A DNA stretch of 64,000 nt. Origin: Planktothricoides raciborskii GIHE-MW2. Its GTDB lineage: Bacteria; Cyanobacteriota; Cyanobacteriia; Cyanobacteriales; Laspinemataceae. The DNA is taken from assembly GCF_040564635.1 (NCBI RefSeq), contig NZ_CP159837.1, forward strand, positions 1,057,001 through 1,121,000, read 5' to 3'. Made by a program: the position numbers and the translations under genes. The notes beneath the pieces are model-generated. The model was not told where the DNA came from. It did not search any database and worked only from the letters and a program-made list of their open reading frames with translations. Every line of letters starts with the position of its first letter. Within the stretch, counting starts at the first letter, position 1. Of this stretch, positions 1 to 10,414 are shown in pieces.

Positions 1-124
1 ATTGCCACCAAGAAACCCGGTTTCTTGCGGGGGTACAGAAACCGGGTTTCTGTTCGAGATATCAAAGTTATCTATTTTTTGCCAACAAGAAACCCGGTTT
101 CTTCTGTCAACCGATATCCCCTAT
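1..124. repeat. AGAAACCSGGTTTCT palindrome cluster downstream of dnaX
   Basis: Three copies of the 15-bp palindrome occur at about 11-25, 45-58 and 96-109. It is the same family that clusters near 43-46 kb and 62.8 kb. The cluster lies just past the dnaX stop codon, so its hairpins may stabilise or end the transcript; that role is inference. Confidence 0.8.
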
Positions 125-2437
125 TTAAAACTCTATTCCCCCAAATTCTTCAGCCGCCAACTCTGATAAAATTTTTGCCTCATCCTCGTCATCAGTAGGC
201 ATAAAATTATTAGCCGATTCCGCGAAGCGGATCCCTTGCGGGGATCGCCCATTTTCTGTCCAAGATAACGGTTGCGGCATTGCGGCTGTTTCTACAACCT
301 CTTCGGCAATATCAGAAAAATCCTCGACTTCTAATGATATGTCGTTCATCGGCTCCGAAGATTGCTCTATTCTATCCCGATAAAAACTATCTGAATCCTC
401 GAAATCCGTGACCACGGTTCCGCCAAACATATCCGCTAGTTTTTGGGCAGCCGCGATCGCCTCTGACTCGTCCACATAAACTTTTGTCGTTTGCTGCGGT
501 CGAGAAACTTGATAATTCGCGCTTGTATTAACCGTGGCGATCGCAACAGCGGTGCGGAGCACTATCGCCCCTGCCCCTGGTTTTGCCACTGCAACCGACT
601 GGGTTAACGGCACATTTCCTTGACCATTAGCAACCGTTACTGTTTGCACAGGTGGCGTAGTTTGAGTTGGCCTTTGCGCGGGCAAACTTTGACGCACTTC
701 TGACACAGGCGCCGGTTGTGGGGTCGGAGGTGTCGCTGCCGGTGTCGCTGCCGGTGGCTGAACCGGGGCAGTGGGCAACGACCTTTGTGGTTGACTGGTT
801 GCCGGTGCTGGGGTCGCGCTGTCTCCAGAGACTTCGAGACGAACTTGGATCGCCCTTCCCAGGACTTTAGCAAAAGCGTCTTTAATTTGTGGCAATTTCG
901 GTTCAGCCGCAATTTTAATCAGGTTTTGCGATCGAAAACCCAATCTAACTTCATGTTCTTGAACCGAAATCAAGGTTCCCTGTTGTTTTAATAGGGCTTG
1001 GCTGGGCAAAGGAAGATGGGCAAGTACCTGTTGCCATAAAGACTGCAAATCATTCAAGTCAGCCGGACTATTGGGCACTTGTGCTGCCTGGGTTTCTGGG
1101 TTTGGCAGATGCCCCGAAGCGGATCCCGAAGCTTGCTCCCTCTTCGGCGGGGGGGAATCGCTTTGTGGGGCTGGAGTTGCCGCCACCGCAGGGGTTTGAC
1201 CGTAAGACCGCTCCCCAGCTTGGGGTTGACTGACTGGGGTTGCCGGAGTTGGAGTTGCCGCAACGGGCTGATAGCTAGGCTGTGTTCCCGGTTGCGGGGA
1301 AACCGCCCGTGGACTGGGACTTGCGACAACTTGCTGCGTCACATTCAAAGCAGAAGGCAGCAATCCTAATAAAGCCACTTCCAACCACAAACGGGGCTGC
1401 GTAGTATTTTTAATTTGCGCTTCGCAAGCCCGCAAATGTTGCTGACCTTGTAATATTTTCCCCACATCTTGAGTTTGGGCAAATTGACGTAATTCTGCCC
1501 AAGTTGCCGGGGTAATCGCTACCAAATCCGCGCGATCGCCCGCAGTTTTCGCAATCAATAAATCCCGGTAAAAACTGGTCAGGTTTTGCAACACCACCAA
1601 AGGTTCTCGACCCCGATCCATAATTGCCCGCACCCGGTCAAGAACCGCCTCTGGATTATCCGCAGCGATCGCCTGCAACAACTGCATCAAATCTTGCTCT
1701 GGAACAGCCCCAACCAAATTCCAAACTTGCGCGATCGTCACCTCACCGGGCAACAAACTAAGCTGATCCAGCATACTTTCCGCATCACGCAATCCTCCCT
1801 GAGAAATTTGCGCCACAGTCAGCAATGCTTCTGGGGTAATATTAATATTTTCTTTCCCCGCAATATCCTGTAAATGCTGCACCATTGCATCCAAAGGAAT
1901 GCGCCGAAAATCAAAGCGCTGACACCGAGAAATAATCGTCGGCAAAACTCGTTGTGGGTCTGTCGTTGCCAACACAAAAACCACATGACTGGGCGGTTCT
2001 TCCAAAGTTTTTAACAATGCATTAAAAGAAGAAGCACTCAAAGAATGGCATTCATCAATAATATAAACTTTGTGGCGACATTGTACCGGGGCAAATTGCG
2101 CTCGCTCAATCAACTCGCGAATATTATCAACTCCCGTATTACTTGCCGCATCAATTTCAATCACATCCAGAGATGAACCATTAGTAATACTGCGACAAAC
2201 TTCGCAAATCCCACAAGGTTGATCCGTCGGACTATTACCCTTAAGACAGTTCAGAGATTTCGCTAAAATTCGCGCACTAGAAGTTTTGCCGGTGCCTCTT
2301 GGCCCCGCAAACAAATAAGCTGGAGCGATTTTATTCAATTGCAGCGCATTGCTCAAGGTGGTGGCGATCGCCTCTTGACCAACTAAATCGGCAAAAGTTT
2401 GTGGACGATACTTATGATGTAGTGGCTCGTAAGACAT
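125..2437 (-). CDS. dnaX: DNA polymerase III subunit gamma/tau
   Basis: This is the clamp-loader ATPase of the replicative polymerase. The AAA+ domain has Walker A GPRGTGKT at residues 45-52, zinc-binding Cys64/75/78/81 and the DECH box at 128-131. The sensor-type SRC motif follows further on. After about residue 360 the protein becomes Pro/Gln/Ala-rich and poorly conserved, as in other cyanobacterial homologues. I chose the ATG at 2437 because the 71 residues encoded upstream are low-complexity and the family begins with MSYEPLHHKYRP. No intein is present, although some cyanobacterial dnaX genes carry one. Two dispersed palindromic repeats are read in frame in the tail, at about residues 424-443 and 729-741. 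Confidence 0.97.
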   Translation of the reverse strand: MSYEPLHHKYRPQTFADLVGQEAIATTLSNALQLNKIAPAYLFAGPRGTGKTSSARILAKSLNCLKGNSPTDQPCGICEVCRSITNGSSLDVIEIDAASNTGVDNIRELIERAQFAPVQCRHKVYIIDECHSLSASSFNALLKTLEEPPSHVVFVLATTDPQRVLPTIISRCQRFDFRRIPLDAMVQHLQDIAGKENINITPEALLTVAQISQGGLRDAESMLDQLSLLPGEVTIAQVWNLVGAVPEQDLMQLLQAIAADNPEAVLDRVRAIMDRGREPLVVLQNLTSFYRDLLIAKTAGDRADLVAITPATWAELRQFAQTQDVGKILQGQQHLRACEAQIKNTTQPRLWLEVALLGLLPSALNVTQQVVASPSPRAVSPQPGTQPSYQPVAATPTPATPVSQPQAGERSYGQTPAVAATPAPQSDSPPPKREQASGSASGHLPNPETQAAQVPNSPADLNDLQSLWQQVLAHLPLPSQALLKQQGTLISVQEHEVRLGFRSQNLIKIAAEPKLPQIKDAFAKVLGRAIQVRLEVSGDSATPAPATSQPQRSLPTAPVQPPAATPAATPPTPQPAPVSEVRQSLPAQRPTQTTPPVQTVTVANGQGNVPLTQSVAVAKPGAGAIVLRTAVAIATVNTSANYQVSRPQQTTKVYVDESEAIAAAQKLADMFGGTVVTDFEDSDSFYRDRIEQSSEPMNDISLEVEDFSDIAEEVVETAAMPQPLSWTENGRSPQGIRFAESANNFMPTDDEDEAKILSELAAEEFGGIEF

Positions 2438-2898
2438 AATTAGCTCAAAGAAGGCGAAAACAACCGGGAAATCTATATATAGATCGATATGGAGAACGGG
2501 GAACGAGGAGCAGAGGAGATGAGGGGCAGAGGAGAGAGAAGAGGGAAAAGGGAAGAGAGAGTTTTCATTAGCATCATTAGCATCTATGCATCCTCTTTGC
2601 TCTTTCCTCTTTTCTCTTTTCTCTTTTCTCTTTTCTCTTTCCTGTTGCAATAGTGCCTCTTGCCTGTTCAGCGACTTAATATTGCGCTAATCAATGATAT
2701 AATTAAACTGCGCTGTCAATAATCCATGCAATTTTTTAGTAAAAATTAATGCTCTCTCACGTTTAGATCGGGGTAGATCAACGATATTAAGGTTAAACGA
2801 ACCGGAAGCGCATCCGCGCCTCTTCGCGAATGAACAGTAAACGCGATAAGATATTTAAGATACAATTTGGACTAGAAAGCCGATCTTGGTGACAAAGC
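2438..2898. other. dnaX-cysE divergent intergenic region with polypurine and heptamer tracts
   Basis: No gene is seen. It holds a purine-rich stretch (about 2495-2560) and a pyrimidine tract at 2601-2645 made of about six TCTCTTT heptamers. The two are partly complementary and could pair. A GC-rich palindromic fragment (about 2802-2830) resembles the repeats embedded in dnaX. Promoters for both genes must lie here, but no convincing -35/-10 pair stands out. Confidence 0.6.
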
Positions 2899-3699
2899 GT
2901 GCTAAAGACCCTCTTAACTGACTTCCGCATTATATTCGATCGCGACCCAGCCGCTCGCAACTGGCTAGAGGTACTGTTTTGCTACCCTGGATTGCAAGCC
3001 TTACTATTTCACCGTTTCGCTCATTGGCTGTATGTGGTGGGAATTCCGTTTATCCCCCGCTTAATCTCTCACCTCTCTCGGTTTATCACCGGGATCGAAA
3101 TTCACCCCGGCGCCCAAATTGGCGAAGGGGTATTTATTGACCACGGTATGGGGGTGGTGATTGGAGAAACCGCCATTGTGGGCGACTATTGCCTCATCTA
3201 CCAAGGCGTCACCTTGGGAGGCACCGGCAAAGAAAGTGGCAAACGTCACCCCACTGTCGGAGAAAACGTAGTCGTCGGGGCTGGGGCAAAAGTGCTCGGT
3301 AACATTCAAATTGGCAACGATGTCCGCATTGGGGCTGGTTCCGTCGTCCTGCGGGACGTACCTTCTCATTGCACCGTGGTCGGAATTCCCGGTCGGGTTG
3401 TCTTTCGGTCAGGGGCCAAAGTTAGCCCCTTGGAACACGGGCAACTGCCTGATTCTGAGGCGAATGCAATTCGGGCTTTAGTCGATCGCATTGAAGCCTT
3501 GGAAAAACAACTAGAAAGTTTACAAACACAAACACCAGTGGCGATCGCCTCGACTAAAGCAAATAAATTAGACATTTTGGACTCTAATCGAGCCGCCTTA
3601 GAAGCTGTAATGCAGTTATCCCTCGATCCAGAATTAGCCCCTAAATGTTTAATCAAAAATAAAGCGATCGAGCAGTTCTTAGATGGTGCCGGGATTTAA
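2899..3699 (+). CDS. cysE: Serine O-acetyltransferase
   Basis: It transfers acetyl from acetyl-CoA to L-serine, the first step of cysteine synthesis. The N-terminal helical domain (1-65) is followed by a left-handed beta-helix of hexapeptide repeats (about 66-168). The catalytic Asp81-His82 pair sits in [12 protein letters not shown], and the [12 protein letters not shown] loop follows. A C-terminal extension (170-266) with a predicted helix is longer than in enterobacterial CysE and of unknown role. Translation starts at a GTG (2899); no in-frame ATG lies near the conserved N-terminus. The sulfite reductase at 8.2 kb belongs to the same sulfur-assimilation pathway but is not in an operon with it. 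Confidence 0.95.
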   Translation: MLKTLLTDFRIIFDRDPAARNWLEVLFCYPGLQALLFHRFAHWLYVVGIPFIPRLISHLSRFITGIEIHPGAQIGEGVFIDHGMGVVIGETAIVGDYCLIYQGVTLGGTGKESGKRHPTVGENVVVGAGAKVLGNIQIGNDVRIGAGSVVLRDVPSHCTVVGIPGRVVFRSGAKVSPLEHGQLPDSEANAIRALVDRIEALEKQLESLQTQTPVAIASTKANKLDILDSNRAALEAVMQLSLDPELAPKCLIKNKAIEQFLDGAGI

Positions 3700-3731
3700 T
3701 CAAAAACCCAGCATCGCTGCGGAAGATAAAA

Positions 3732-3801
3732 TTGTTGTTGGTTGTTGGTTGTTTGTTGTTTGACCAACAACCAACAACCAACAACCAACAACCAACAACA
3801 A
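3732..3801. terminator. Long hairpin of TTGTTGG/CCAACAA heptamers between convergent genes
   Basis: A 20-bp perfect inverted repeat (3732-3751 with 3782-3801) is built from heptanucleotide units. It lies between the convergent cysE and histidine-kinase genes, followed by an AT-rich tail. It is well placed as a bidirectional terminator, and it is also an example of the heptamer repeat family. Confidence 0.6.
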
Positions 3802-3809
3802 ATAAAATA

Positions 3810-5465
3810 TTACCAAGAATCAGACTGATGCTCTACTTTCGTAATATGAAGCCCTGTATTCATAATTTCTACATCCGTGAGACTACACAAATATTCCTGA
3901 TAACTATCTTGAGATTTATGCCAAGGCAATTTCACCGTAAATGTACTCCCTACACCTACGGTACTTTGGACAGACATATCCCCACCATGTAAATAAACAC
4001 AGCTTTTGACAATAGATAGTCCCAACCCACTGCCGGGAATATTTTCGATATTGTTGCCTCGATAAAACATCTCAAAAATTTGAGTTTGTTCGGCGGTGGG
4101 AATGCCAATCCCACGATCTTTTACCTGCAAAATAATTTCTTCATCATCCGTAGCATCAATTTCCAAAAGAATCACCCCGCCCTGGGGGGAATACTTAATG
4201 GCATTCCATAATAAATGATTTAAAATTTGCTTCATCAAATCCTTATCAAACAAACCATAAATATGGGGTTTTTCTAAATTATTATTTAAGTTAATTAGCA
4301 CATCTATTTGATGCTTTTTGTTTTGAGCAATTACTTTAGTCCTATTAATATAAAACTTTAAATTTTTCACAAATTCCTTAGAAAATTCACATAAATCTAA
4401 CCAAACCGGATTAAAGTTTAAATTTCCAGTTTTGGCATCTTCCATTAGTAGTACATCATTTAACATTTGCGTCATATATTCCGCCGCGCTTTGGAGGCGT
4501 TCCACATGGTTTAAAGCATTTTCTTTTTGCAACTGTTCTATATAAAACTCTAGTAAATCTGCGGAAGATAAAATAGTTGCCAGAGGAGTTCTAAACTCAT
4601 GGGAAACCATCGTCAAAAAGCGAGATTTTAAGTAATTAATTTCCTTTTCATTTTCTAGGGATTGACGCAAATAAGCTTCTAATTGCTTGCGTTCGGTGAT
4701 ATCGGTTTCCGAACCAGCCATCCGACAAGGCTGACCATTGCTATCTCTTAAAGTATCACCTCGCGACAAAAACCACCGCCAAGTTCCATCTTTATGTAGT
4801 CGGCGATATTCTACTTCATACTGACTGGTTAACCCGGCTAAATGATTCGCTAAAACCACCTTAACCCGTTCTTGATCGTCGGGATGAATCAGTTTTTGCC
4901 ATTCTTCCCAATTGGGATTAATTTCATTATTAGTATAGCCCAGCATGGCTTTTAAATTCGTGGCCACATAAAGCTGATTATTTTTGATATCCCAATCCCA
5001 AACCCCGACTTCTCCCGCGCTTAAAGCCAAGGCATAACGTTGTTCGCTTAATCGCAATGCTTGATTAATTTGTTGCTCTTTTAGGGCATAACGAATTGCG
5101 TGTTCTAAAAGCGTTACATTAAGTTCACTTTTATCGAAGTAATCAGTGGCACCAGCCGCTGTAATTTCTTCGATTTCTCTGGATTTTAGCTCTGATTCTG
5201 TGAGGATAAAAATTGGTTGATTACAGCCTTTTTTTCTGGCTTCTTTTAAAAGCTGTAATCCCGCATATGAATCCGGCTCTAATTCGCGATCTATTAAATA
5301 GATATCAGCTTGATTATTAATGGTATTTTCTAAGCCTTCTGCATAAGTCTTTACCCAGTTTAAATTAAATTGAAAAGTGCATATTTTATCTAAAAAATCT
5401 TTGAATACCTGATAATCATGCAGTTCTCTATCGATGAGTAAAATATTGACAATATATTGAGACAT
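3810..5465 (-). CDS. Hybrid response regulator / PAS histidine kinase
   Basis: This is a cytoplasmic signalling protein of 551 aa with an unusual N-terminal receiver. The order is REC (about 5-130, acceptor Asp in YLIDREL), a helix, PAS/PAC (about 140-265), HisKA with MVSHEFRTPL (near 288), and HATPase_c. The HATPase shows the N-box LLWNAIKYSP, G1 VKDRGIGIP and G2 GSGLGLSIV. There are no membrane segments, so the signal is either cytosolic or arrives by phosphotransfer to the receiver. All catalytic motifs are intact. It is convergent with cysE and no cognate regulator is adjacent. The ligand of the PAS domain cannot be told from sequence. Confidence 0.92.
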   Translation of the reverse strand: MSQYIVNILLIDRELHDYQVFKDFLDKICTFQFNLNWVKTYAEGLENTINNQADIYLIDRELEPDSYAGLQLLKEARKKGCNQPIFILTESELKSREIEEITAAGATDYFDKSELNVTLLEHAIRYALKEQQINQALRLSEQRYALALSAGEVGVWDWDIKNNQLYVATNLKAMLGYTNNEINPNWEEWQKLIHPDDQERVKVVLANHLAGLTSQYEVEYRRLHKDGTWRWFLSRGDTLRDSNGQPCRMAGSETDITERKQLEAYLRQSLENEKEINYLKSRFLTMVSHEFRTPLATILSSADLLEFYIEQLQKENALNHVERLQSAAEYMTQMLNDVLLMEDAKTGNLNFNPVWLDLCEFSKEFVKNLKFYINRTKVIAQNKKHQIDVLINLNNNLEKPHIYGLFDKDLMKQILNHLLWNAIKYSPQGGVILLEIDATDDEEIILQVKDRGIGIPTAEQTQIFEMFYRGNNIENIPGSGLGLSIVKSCVYLHGGDMSVQSTVGVGSTFTVKLPWHKSQDSYQEYLCSLTDVEIMNTGLHITKVEHQSDSW

Positions 5466-5621
5466 ATTTGATATTTTTTTATATTACAAAAATGGTTTGC
5501 ATAATTTTTTTTTATTTTTTATTTTAAAAATGGATTTTAAAAGATGATTTTGATAGGATCCGATGTTTCAGCTTGATTTCGGGGAAAGATAAAAAAAATT
5601 AAAGGATGAATTAAGCAAGTT

Positions 5622-6434
5622 TTAAACGATTTCTAAACGATCGCCTATCTGGATATTACCACCGCTGATGACTTCTGCTACCACCCCAGTTTGTAAATGA
5701 CCAAAGTGTTCGGTAAGGAGGCGACATAACGGCAAATCGCGATCGCCCGTTTCTGGATTTACCTCAATATTGACACAGCGACCAATCCGGGCAGAAACCA
5801 GCATCCGGCTTTCTCCAAGATATAACTCTTTTCCTACCCAGTCAAACTCACCCCAAGGAGCAACCCCATCTATGACAATATTAGGGCGAAATCGGCGAAT
5901 ATCTACTTCTGCACCTATGCAACGGCTAATTTCATCCACAGTGGCTTGACTGATAATCGAAATATGTCCAGACTGGCGATCGCTATAACGAGTTTCCCCT
6001 CGCTGACCTGTTCCCACCAACTGCACTGGAGAATACTGAGGATGACGGGCTTTTTCCGTAGGTTTTAATCCAGCCAAATAGCCAGTAAAAAAAGCACTAA
6101 TTGCCGCCCGTCCCTGGGAGGTATTGGTGGCAGCCACCAACAGAGGCGAATCACTTTGGCCAATGCTAACCCTGAGTTCGGCATTCTCTGGGTCATAAAT
6201 ACATTTTAACCGAGCTAAACCAGGCCAGTCATTCTGCACCGCAAAGTATTTTTTACTCTGCCAGGGCAAGGTTTCCGGGGAGGGAACTTTTTCCCCAGTA
6301 TCCACAAACATTAAAGCCATAGCCCGATCGCCTTTAATACCATGTCCAGGCAGGAGCAATGCGCGATCGCACCCTTGGGGAGTCAGACCTTTAATCGGGT
6401 GAATAAATAACTGTGTAACCGTTGCCTGGGACAT
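5622..6434 (-). CDS. MOSC domain-containing protein
   Basis: This is a probable sulfur-carrier or molybdenum-cofactor-binding protein of the MOSC family (270 aa). An N-terminal MOSC_N-type beta domain (IHPIKGLTPQ, HGIKGDRAM) precedes the MOSC core. The core has RFRPNIVIDG, the conserved Cys in ARIGRCVNIEVNPETG and a GDR-type end. In this family that Cys is thought to carry sulfur. I chose the ATG at 6434 (MSQATVTQLF); 22 further upstream codons lack family similarity. The gene follows the FTR1 gene on the same strand with a 115-bp gap. The substrate is unknown. Confidence 0.88.
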   Translation of the reverse strand: MSQATVTQLFIHPIKGLTPQGCDRALLLPGHGIKGDRAMALMFVDTGEKVPSPETLPWQSKKYFAVQNDWPGLARLKCIYDPENAELRVSIGQSDSPLLVAATNTSQGRAAISAFFTGYLAGLKPTEKARHPQYSPVQLVGTGQRGETRYSDRQSGHISIISQATVDEISRCIGAEVDIRRFRPNIVIDGVAPWGEFDWVGKELYLGESRMLVSARIGRCVNIEVNPETGDRDLPLCRLLTEHFGHLQTGVVAEVISGGNIQIGDRLEIV

Positions 6435-6549
6435 ATTTCCGGGGATGTTTGACGATAGGATTTGGCATTTCCTTCCCCTAGAAGATTTGTGGCCTCTCAA
6501 AATTGAAAAAAAGCGACAAAACCACCCACGAGAAGGTACGCCAACGAAA

Positions 6550-7515
6550 TTATTGACGACTCACTGCCGAAGTTTGAGATTTACTACGCTCTCCACCCAA
6601 GCTAGAAAAATAGAAACTACCTACGGTGAATAAAAATACCATATAGCCCACCGCTTGAGCCAAATAGAGATGAGAGCGATAGCCAAATAAAGCCTTAAGA
6701 ATCATACCAGGAAACTGGCGATCGGAAAGAAATTCGCTAGTATCCCAAACCATTGGGCCGAGGAGACAGGAACCAGAACCAGAAAAGCACAAGTCACTAA
6801 ACCGAGCATCGATCTCAGATAAAATCATCGCCGCATTATCAACATTTTTTAACGCGGAAATCACCAACCCAGAGACAATCAAGAGTAACAAGATGCCCAT
6901 GAGTTGAAAAAATAGCCGCAGATTAATCCTGACACCCCCTTGAAACAGCAAAACTCCAATCAGCACCGCCCCCAGCAACCCTAACAATGCCCCGATCGCT
7001 GGTGTCCATCCTTGCTGAAACTGAGCCACAATAAATAACACCGTTTCAAAACCTTCTCGTAACACCGCAATAAAAATTAACGTGAATATGCCCCAAGCCG
7101 CTGGCTGATTTATCCCAAACTGGCTGCTGTCTTGGGCGGAACGGGGGGATTGGATCGCCGAACTCACGGCAGTTTCAATTTCCCCTTTTAAAGCTTTAGC
7201 CTGCTTAGTCATCCAAATCAGCATCCAACTCAGCATAGCGATCGCCACCAAACAAAATCCCGCCTTGAGCAAAGACTCCACCACTGGGGCATAAAGGTGA
7301 TCGGACTGACTCAGGGCGAATAAAATCCCACTAAATAGCCAACCCACTAAGGCACTGACCACAATTCCACTAACAACACCACTGTAAACCCAAGGGTTCA
7401 AATCACTGGCTTGAGCTTTTTTCAAACAAGCCAGGACAATTCCCACTACCAGGGCTGCTTCCACCCCTTCTCGCAGGGTAATCACAAAAGTCGGTAAGGC
7501 CGCACTAAAATCCAT
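6550..7515 (-). CDS. FTR1-family high-affinity iron permease
   Basis: This 321-aa polytopic membrane protein has about seven hydrophobic segments. The two signature motifs REGVE (15-19) and REGFE (153-157) are intact; their Glu residues bind iron during translocation in EfeU/Ftr1 proteins. The first half has an insertion of about 30 polar residues (about 107-137) before the second REGxE helix. No oxidase (EfeB/multicopper) or EfeO partner is encoded next to it, so how ferrous iron is oxidised is not shown here. The gene is divergent from sir across a repeat-filled spacer. Confidence 0.93.
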   Translation of the reverse strand: MDFSAALPTFVITLREGVEAALVVGIVLACLKKAQASDLNPWVYSGVVSGIVVSALVGWLFSGILFALSQSDHLYAPVVESLLKAGFCLVAIAMLSWMLIWMTKQAKALKGEIETAVSSAIQSPRSAQDSSQFGINQPAAWGIFTLIFIAVLREGFETVLFIVAQFQQGWTPAIGALLGLLGAVLIGVLLFQGGVRINLRLFFQLMGILLLLIVSGLVISALKNVDNAAMILSEIDARFSDLCFSGSGSCLLGPMVWDTSEFLSDRQFPGMILKALFGYRSHLYLAQAVGYMVFLFTVGSFYFSSLGGERSKSQTSAVSRQ

Positions 7516-8153
7516 AGTTTGATCCTTTTGATTGATTAAGAAAATTCTAAGGCAACAGGGTGTAGGGTGTGGGGTGTGGGGCAGAGGGAATAATTGATAA
7601 TTGATAATTGATAATTGATAATTGATAATTGATAATTGATAATTGATAATTGATAATTGATAATTGATAATTGATAATTAATAATTGATAATTGATAATT
7701 GATAATTTTGTTTAATTGTCAATTATCAATTGTTAATTATCAATTTTTCCCCGCTCCCCTTTGTAAAGATTTATGGATCCTGAATCTGTGGATCCCAATT
7801 AAATGGTAAAATCAGCCAAATCACCACAATTCCGACCGGATTTGCGGAAATAATTAACAATTGATCATTGACAATTGATAATTAAACAAAATTATCAATT
7901 GTCAACTATCAATTATCAATTATCCATTTCGTGAGGACTTAGGGGTGGTTTACTGGAGATGGTGTGGCGACTTATGTATTGAAAGTTAGCCGCACATTTC
8001 ACCGCAAGTGTGTCAGGAACTACGCACAGAAACCACAGTAGGGGCAATTCCCCCGTGGTTGCCCAAATCTTACAAAAAAGATATAGACGGTGCGTAAATA
8101 CTGTGCATTTAATGATTCGGACAGAACGCGAGTTTTTTTGAGATCAACGACTA
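7516..8153. other. FTR1-sir divergent spacer
   Basis: No gene is seen. Besides the heptamer array there are inverted copies of the same units (about 7715-7745 and 7858-7925). A fragment with TAGGGGCAATT and ACGCAC motifs (about 8015-8105) resembles the ends of small mobile elements found elsewhere in the window. The promoter of sir should lie in the last 150 bp. Confidence 0.6.
7592..7707. repeat. AATTGAT heptanucleotide tandem array (about 16 copies)
   Basis: AATTGAT is repeated head to tail with a single variant unit near 7675. It belongs to the short tandemly repeated repetitive (STRR) class typical of filamentous cyanobacteria. The same heptamer recurs at 10247-10314. Inverted ATCAATT units follow on each side of 7720-7925, so the spacer can fold back on itself. 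Confidence 0.93.
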
Positions 8154-10208
8154 ATGTCTAACTCTACAACTATGACGGCTCCAGCCTCTGGAGATACTGA
8201 TAAAAAGCTGTCGAAGCTGGAAGCACTCAAGGAGCGTAGTAACTTCTTGCGAGAACCTGTAGCCAGTGAGTTGCTTCAGGATACCAATTACTTTACAGAA
8301 GATGGAATTCAAATTCTGAAATTTCATGGTTCCTATCAGCAAGACAATCGTGATAATCGGGTCAAAGGGCAAGAAAAAGATTATCAGATGATGTTGCGGA
8401 CTCGATCGCCAGGTGGATTTATTCCCCCGCAACTTTATCTGACTTTGGATCGCTTATCGGATCAATATGGGAATCATACTCTGCGAGCCACCACTCGCCA
8501 GGGGTTTCAACTGCACGGCATTCTCAAGAAAAATCTGAAAAGCGCGATCGCGGAAATTGTCCGCAATATGGGGTCAACCCTAGGGGCTTGTGGCGATCTG
8601 AATCGCAACGTCATGGCACCTCCGGCTCCCTTTCACAATCGCCCAGAGTATGACTATGCCTTGCGCTATGCCAACAATATCGCCGATTTACTCACTCCTC
8701 AAAGTGGCGCTTATTATGAGATTTGGCTAGATGGGGAAAAAGTTATTAGTGGGGAAGAAAATCCTGCTGTTAAAGAAGCCCGCCGCCATCAGAATAATGG
8801 CACTCTGTTTGAGGATAGTCCAGAGCCGATCTATGGCACTCAATATATGCCCCGCAAGTTTAAAATTTGCGTCACCGTACCGGGAGATAATTCCGTAGAT
8901 ATCTATACCCAAGACCTGGGTTTAGTGGTCATTTCTGACGAACAGGGTAAATTGATCGGATTTAACGTCCTCGCAGGGGGTGGGTTAGGTCGGACTCATA
9001 ATAAAGAGGAAACTTTTGCCCGGTTAGCAGATCCCATTGGTTATGTAGCCAAAGAAGATGTCTATGAGTTGGTGAAAGCTGTGGTCGCCACTCAACGAGA
9101 CTATGGCGATCGCCAAAACCGCCGTCATGCGCGGATGAAATATCTCATCAATGACTGGGGGGTGGAAAAATTCCGCGCCACCGTAGAAACCTATTTTGGC
9201 AAAAAACTCGAACCCTTTAAGCCCTTACCCGAATGGAAGTATGAAGACTTTCTCGGTTGGCACGATCAAGGGGATGGGTTGATGTTTCTGGGCATTTCTA
9301 TTGAAAATGGCCGAGTTTTCGATCGCGGTGATTTTAAACTCAAAACCGCCTTGCGGGAAATTGTCGAGAAGTTCAACATACCAATGTTGGTCAGTCCCCA
9401 TCAAAATGTGATTCTCTACGATATTAAGCCCGCCAACCAGCAGGAAATTAAACAAATCCTCCAAGGCTATGGGATCAAAGGCGAAACGGAAATCGATCCC
9501 CTGGTGCGGACTGCAATGGCTTGTCCCGCTTTGCCTACTTGTGGATTAGCGGTGACGGAATCAGAACGCGCCATCCCTGGAATTTTAGAGCGAATTCGGG
9601 CTCTATTAAATAAACTAGGGCTATCCCAAGACCAATTTGTAGTCAGAATGACCGGCTGCCCAAATGGTTGTGCGCGTCCTTATGTGGCAGAATTAGGGTT
9701 TGTCGGCAGTGCCCCAGAAAGTTATCAAATTTGGCTCGGTGGCTCCCCCAGCCAAACCCGACTGGCTCAACCCGTAATTGAGAAGCTACATATTGATTAC
9801 TTAGAGGCATTCCTAGAGCCGATTTTGGTCAATTTTAAGCAAAATCGACTTTCTGCCGGTGAGAGTTTTGGCGATTTTTGCGATCGCATTGGACTCGACA
9901 CCATTCGTGAACTTACCGCCTCTTATCAGCAAAATACTCCTGTAACTAGCAACAAAATGACTACTGAATTATTGACCGCCCCCGTTGACACAGATTTGAC
10001 TCCCAGCACCGAAACTATTTCCGAAGAGATCGTCGATCAAGGTTCTGAAGAAGACGAAAAAGAACGTCGCCCCCGTCGTCGCGTCAACCTCAGCGAAGAT
10101 ATTTATCATCGCCTGAAAAATGAAGCCGCCCGTCAAGGCAAACCTATGAGCGAACTAGCGGCGAATGCCCTGGAAGCTTTCCTCGCTAGTCAACAATCGG
10201 CGGATTAG
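8154..10208 (+). CDS. sir: Ferredoxin-dependent sulfite reductase with RHH-like C-terminal tail
   Basis: It reduces sulfite to sulfide with six electrons from ferredoxin. Two nitrite/sulfite reductase ferredoxin-like half domains alternate with two sirohaem/4Fe-4S domains. The four cluster and sirohaem cysteines are C457 and C463 (CPALPTC) and C502 and C506 (TGCPNGC). The sulfite-reductase pattern rules out NirA. After the enzyme core (about residue 590) comes an acidic linker and then a basic RRPRRR followed by [15 protein letters not shown] (about 638-682). This tail has the look of a ribbon-helix-helix DNA-binding fold. At 684 aa the protein is longer than plain Sir enzymes for that reason. 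It is monocistronic. Confidence 0.95.
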   Translation: MSNSTTMTAPASGDTDKKLSKLEALKERSNFLREPVASELLQDTNYFTEDGIQILKFHGSYQQDNRDNRVKGQEKDYQMMLRTRSPGGFIPPQLYLTLDRLSDQYGNHTLRATTRQGFQLHGILKKNLKSAIAEIVRNMGSTLGACGDLNRNVMAPPAPFHNRPEYDYALRYANNIADLLTPQSGAYYEIWLDGEKVISGEENPAVKEARRHQNNGTLFEDSPEPIYGTQYMPRKFKICVTVPGDNSVDIYTQDLGLVVISDEQGKLIGFNVLAGGGLGRTHNKEETFARLADPIGYVAKEDVYELVKAVVATQRDYGDRQNRRHARMKYLINDWGVEKFRATVETYFGKKLEPFKPLPEWKYEDFLGWHDQGDGLMFLGISIENGRVFDRGDFKLKTALREIVEKFNIPMLVSPHQNVILYDIKPANQQEIKQILQGYGIKGETEIDPLVRTAMACPALPTCGLAVTESERAIPGILERIRALLNKLGLSQDQFVVRMTGCPNGCARPYVAELGFVGSAPESYQIWLGGSPSQTRLAQPVIEKLHIDYLEAFLEPILVNFKQNRLSAGESFGDFCDRIGLDTIRELTASYQQNTPVTSNKMTTELLTAPVDTDLTPSTETISEEIVDQGSEEDEKERRPRRRVNLSEDIYHRLKNEAARQGKPMSELAANALEAFLASQQSAD

Positions 10209-10246
10209 ATTGATTGTTGTTGGTTGATTGTTGTTGGTTGGGGTGT

Positions 10247-10376
10247 AATTGATAATTGATAATTGATAATTGATAATTGATAATTGATAATTGATAATTG
10301 ATAATTGATAATTGTCAATTATCAATTGATAATTTTATTTAATTGTCAATTGTCAATTATCAATTGTTAATTGTTT
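10247..10376. repeat. AATTGAT heptamer array plus inverted copy upstream of rsmE
   Basis: About ten direct AATTGAT units (10247-10314) are followed by the complementary TCAATTA-type units up to about 10375. The pair forms a potential long imperfect hairpin in the 206-bp spacer between sir and rsmE, and may act on the end of sir mRNA. Confidence 0.88.
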
Positions 10377-10414
10377 TCCCCCGCCCCTCTGCCCCTCCGC
10401 CCCTCTGCCTCTTC

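Noticed and set aside
125-2437. Intein in dnaX
   Set aside because: The ATPase motifs are continuous at normal spacing.
3732-3992. 86-aa frame beginning in the TTGTTGG hairpin
   Set aside because: Repeat translation followed by antisense of the histidine kinase.
7592-7707. Regular repeats that might be a CRISPR array
   Set aside because: The period is seven bases with no spacers. It is a simple tandem array.
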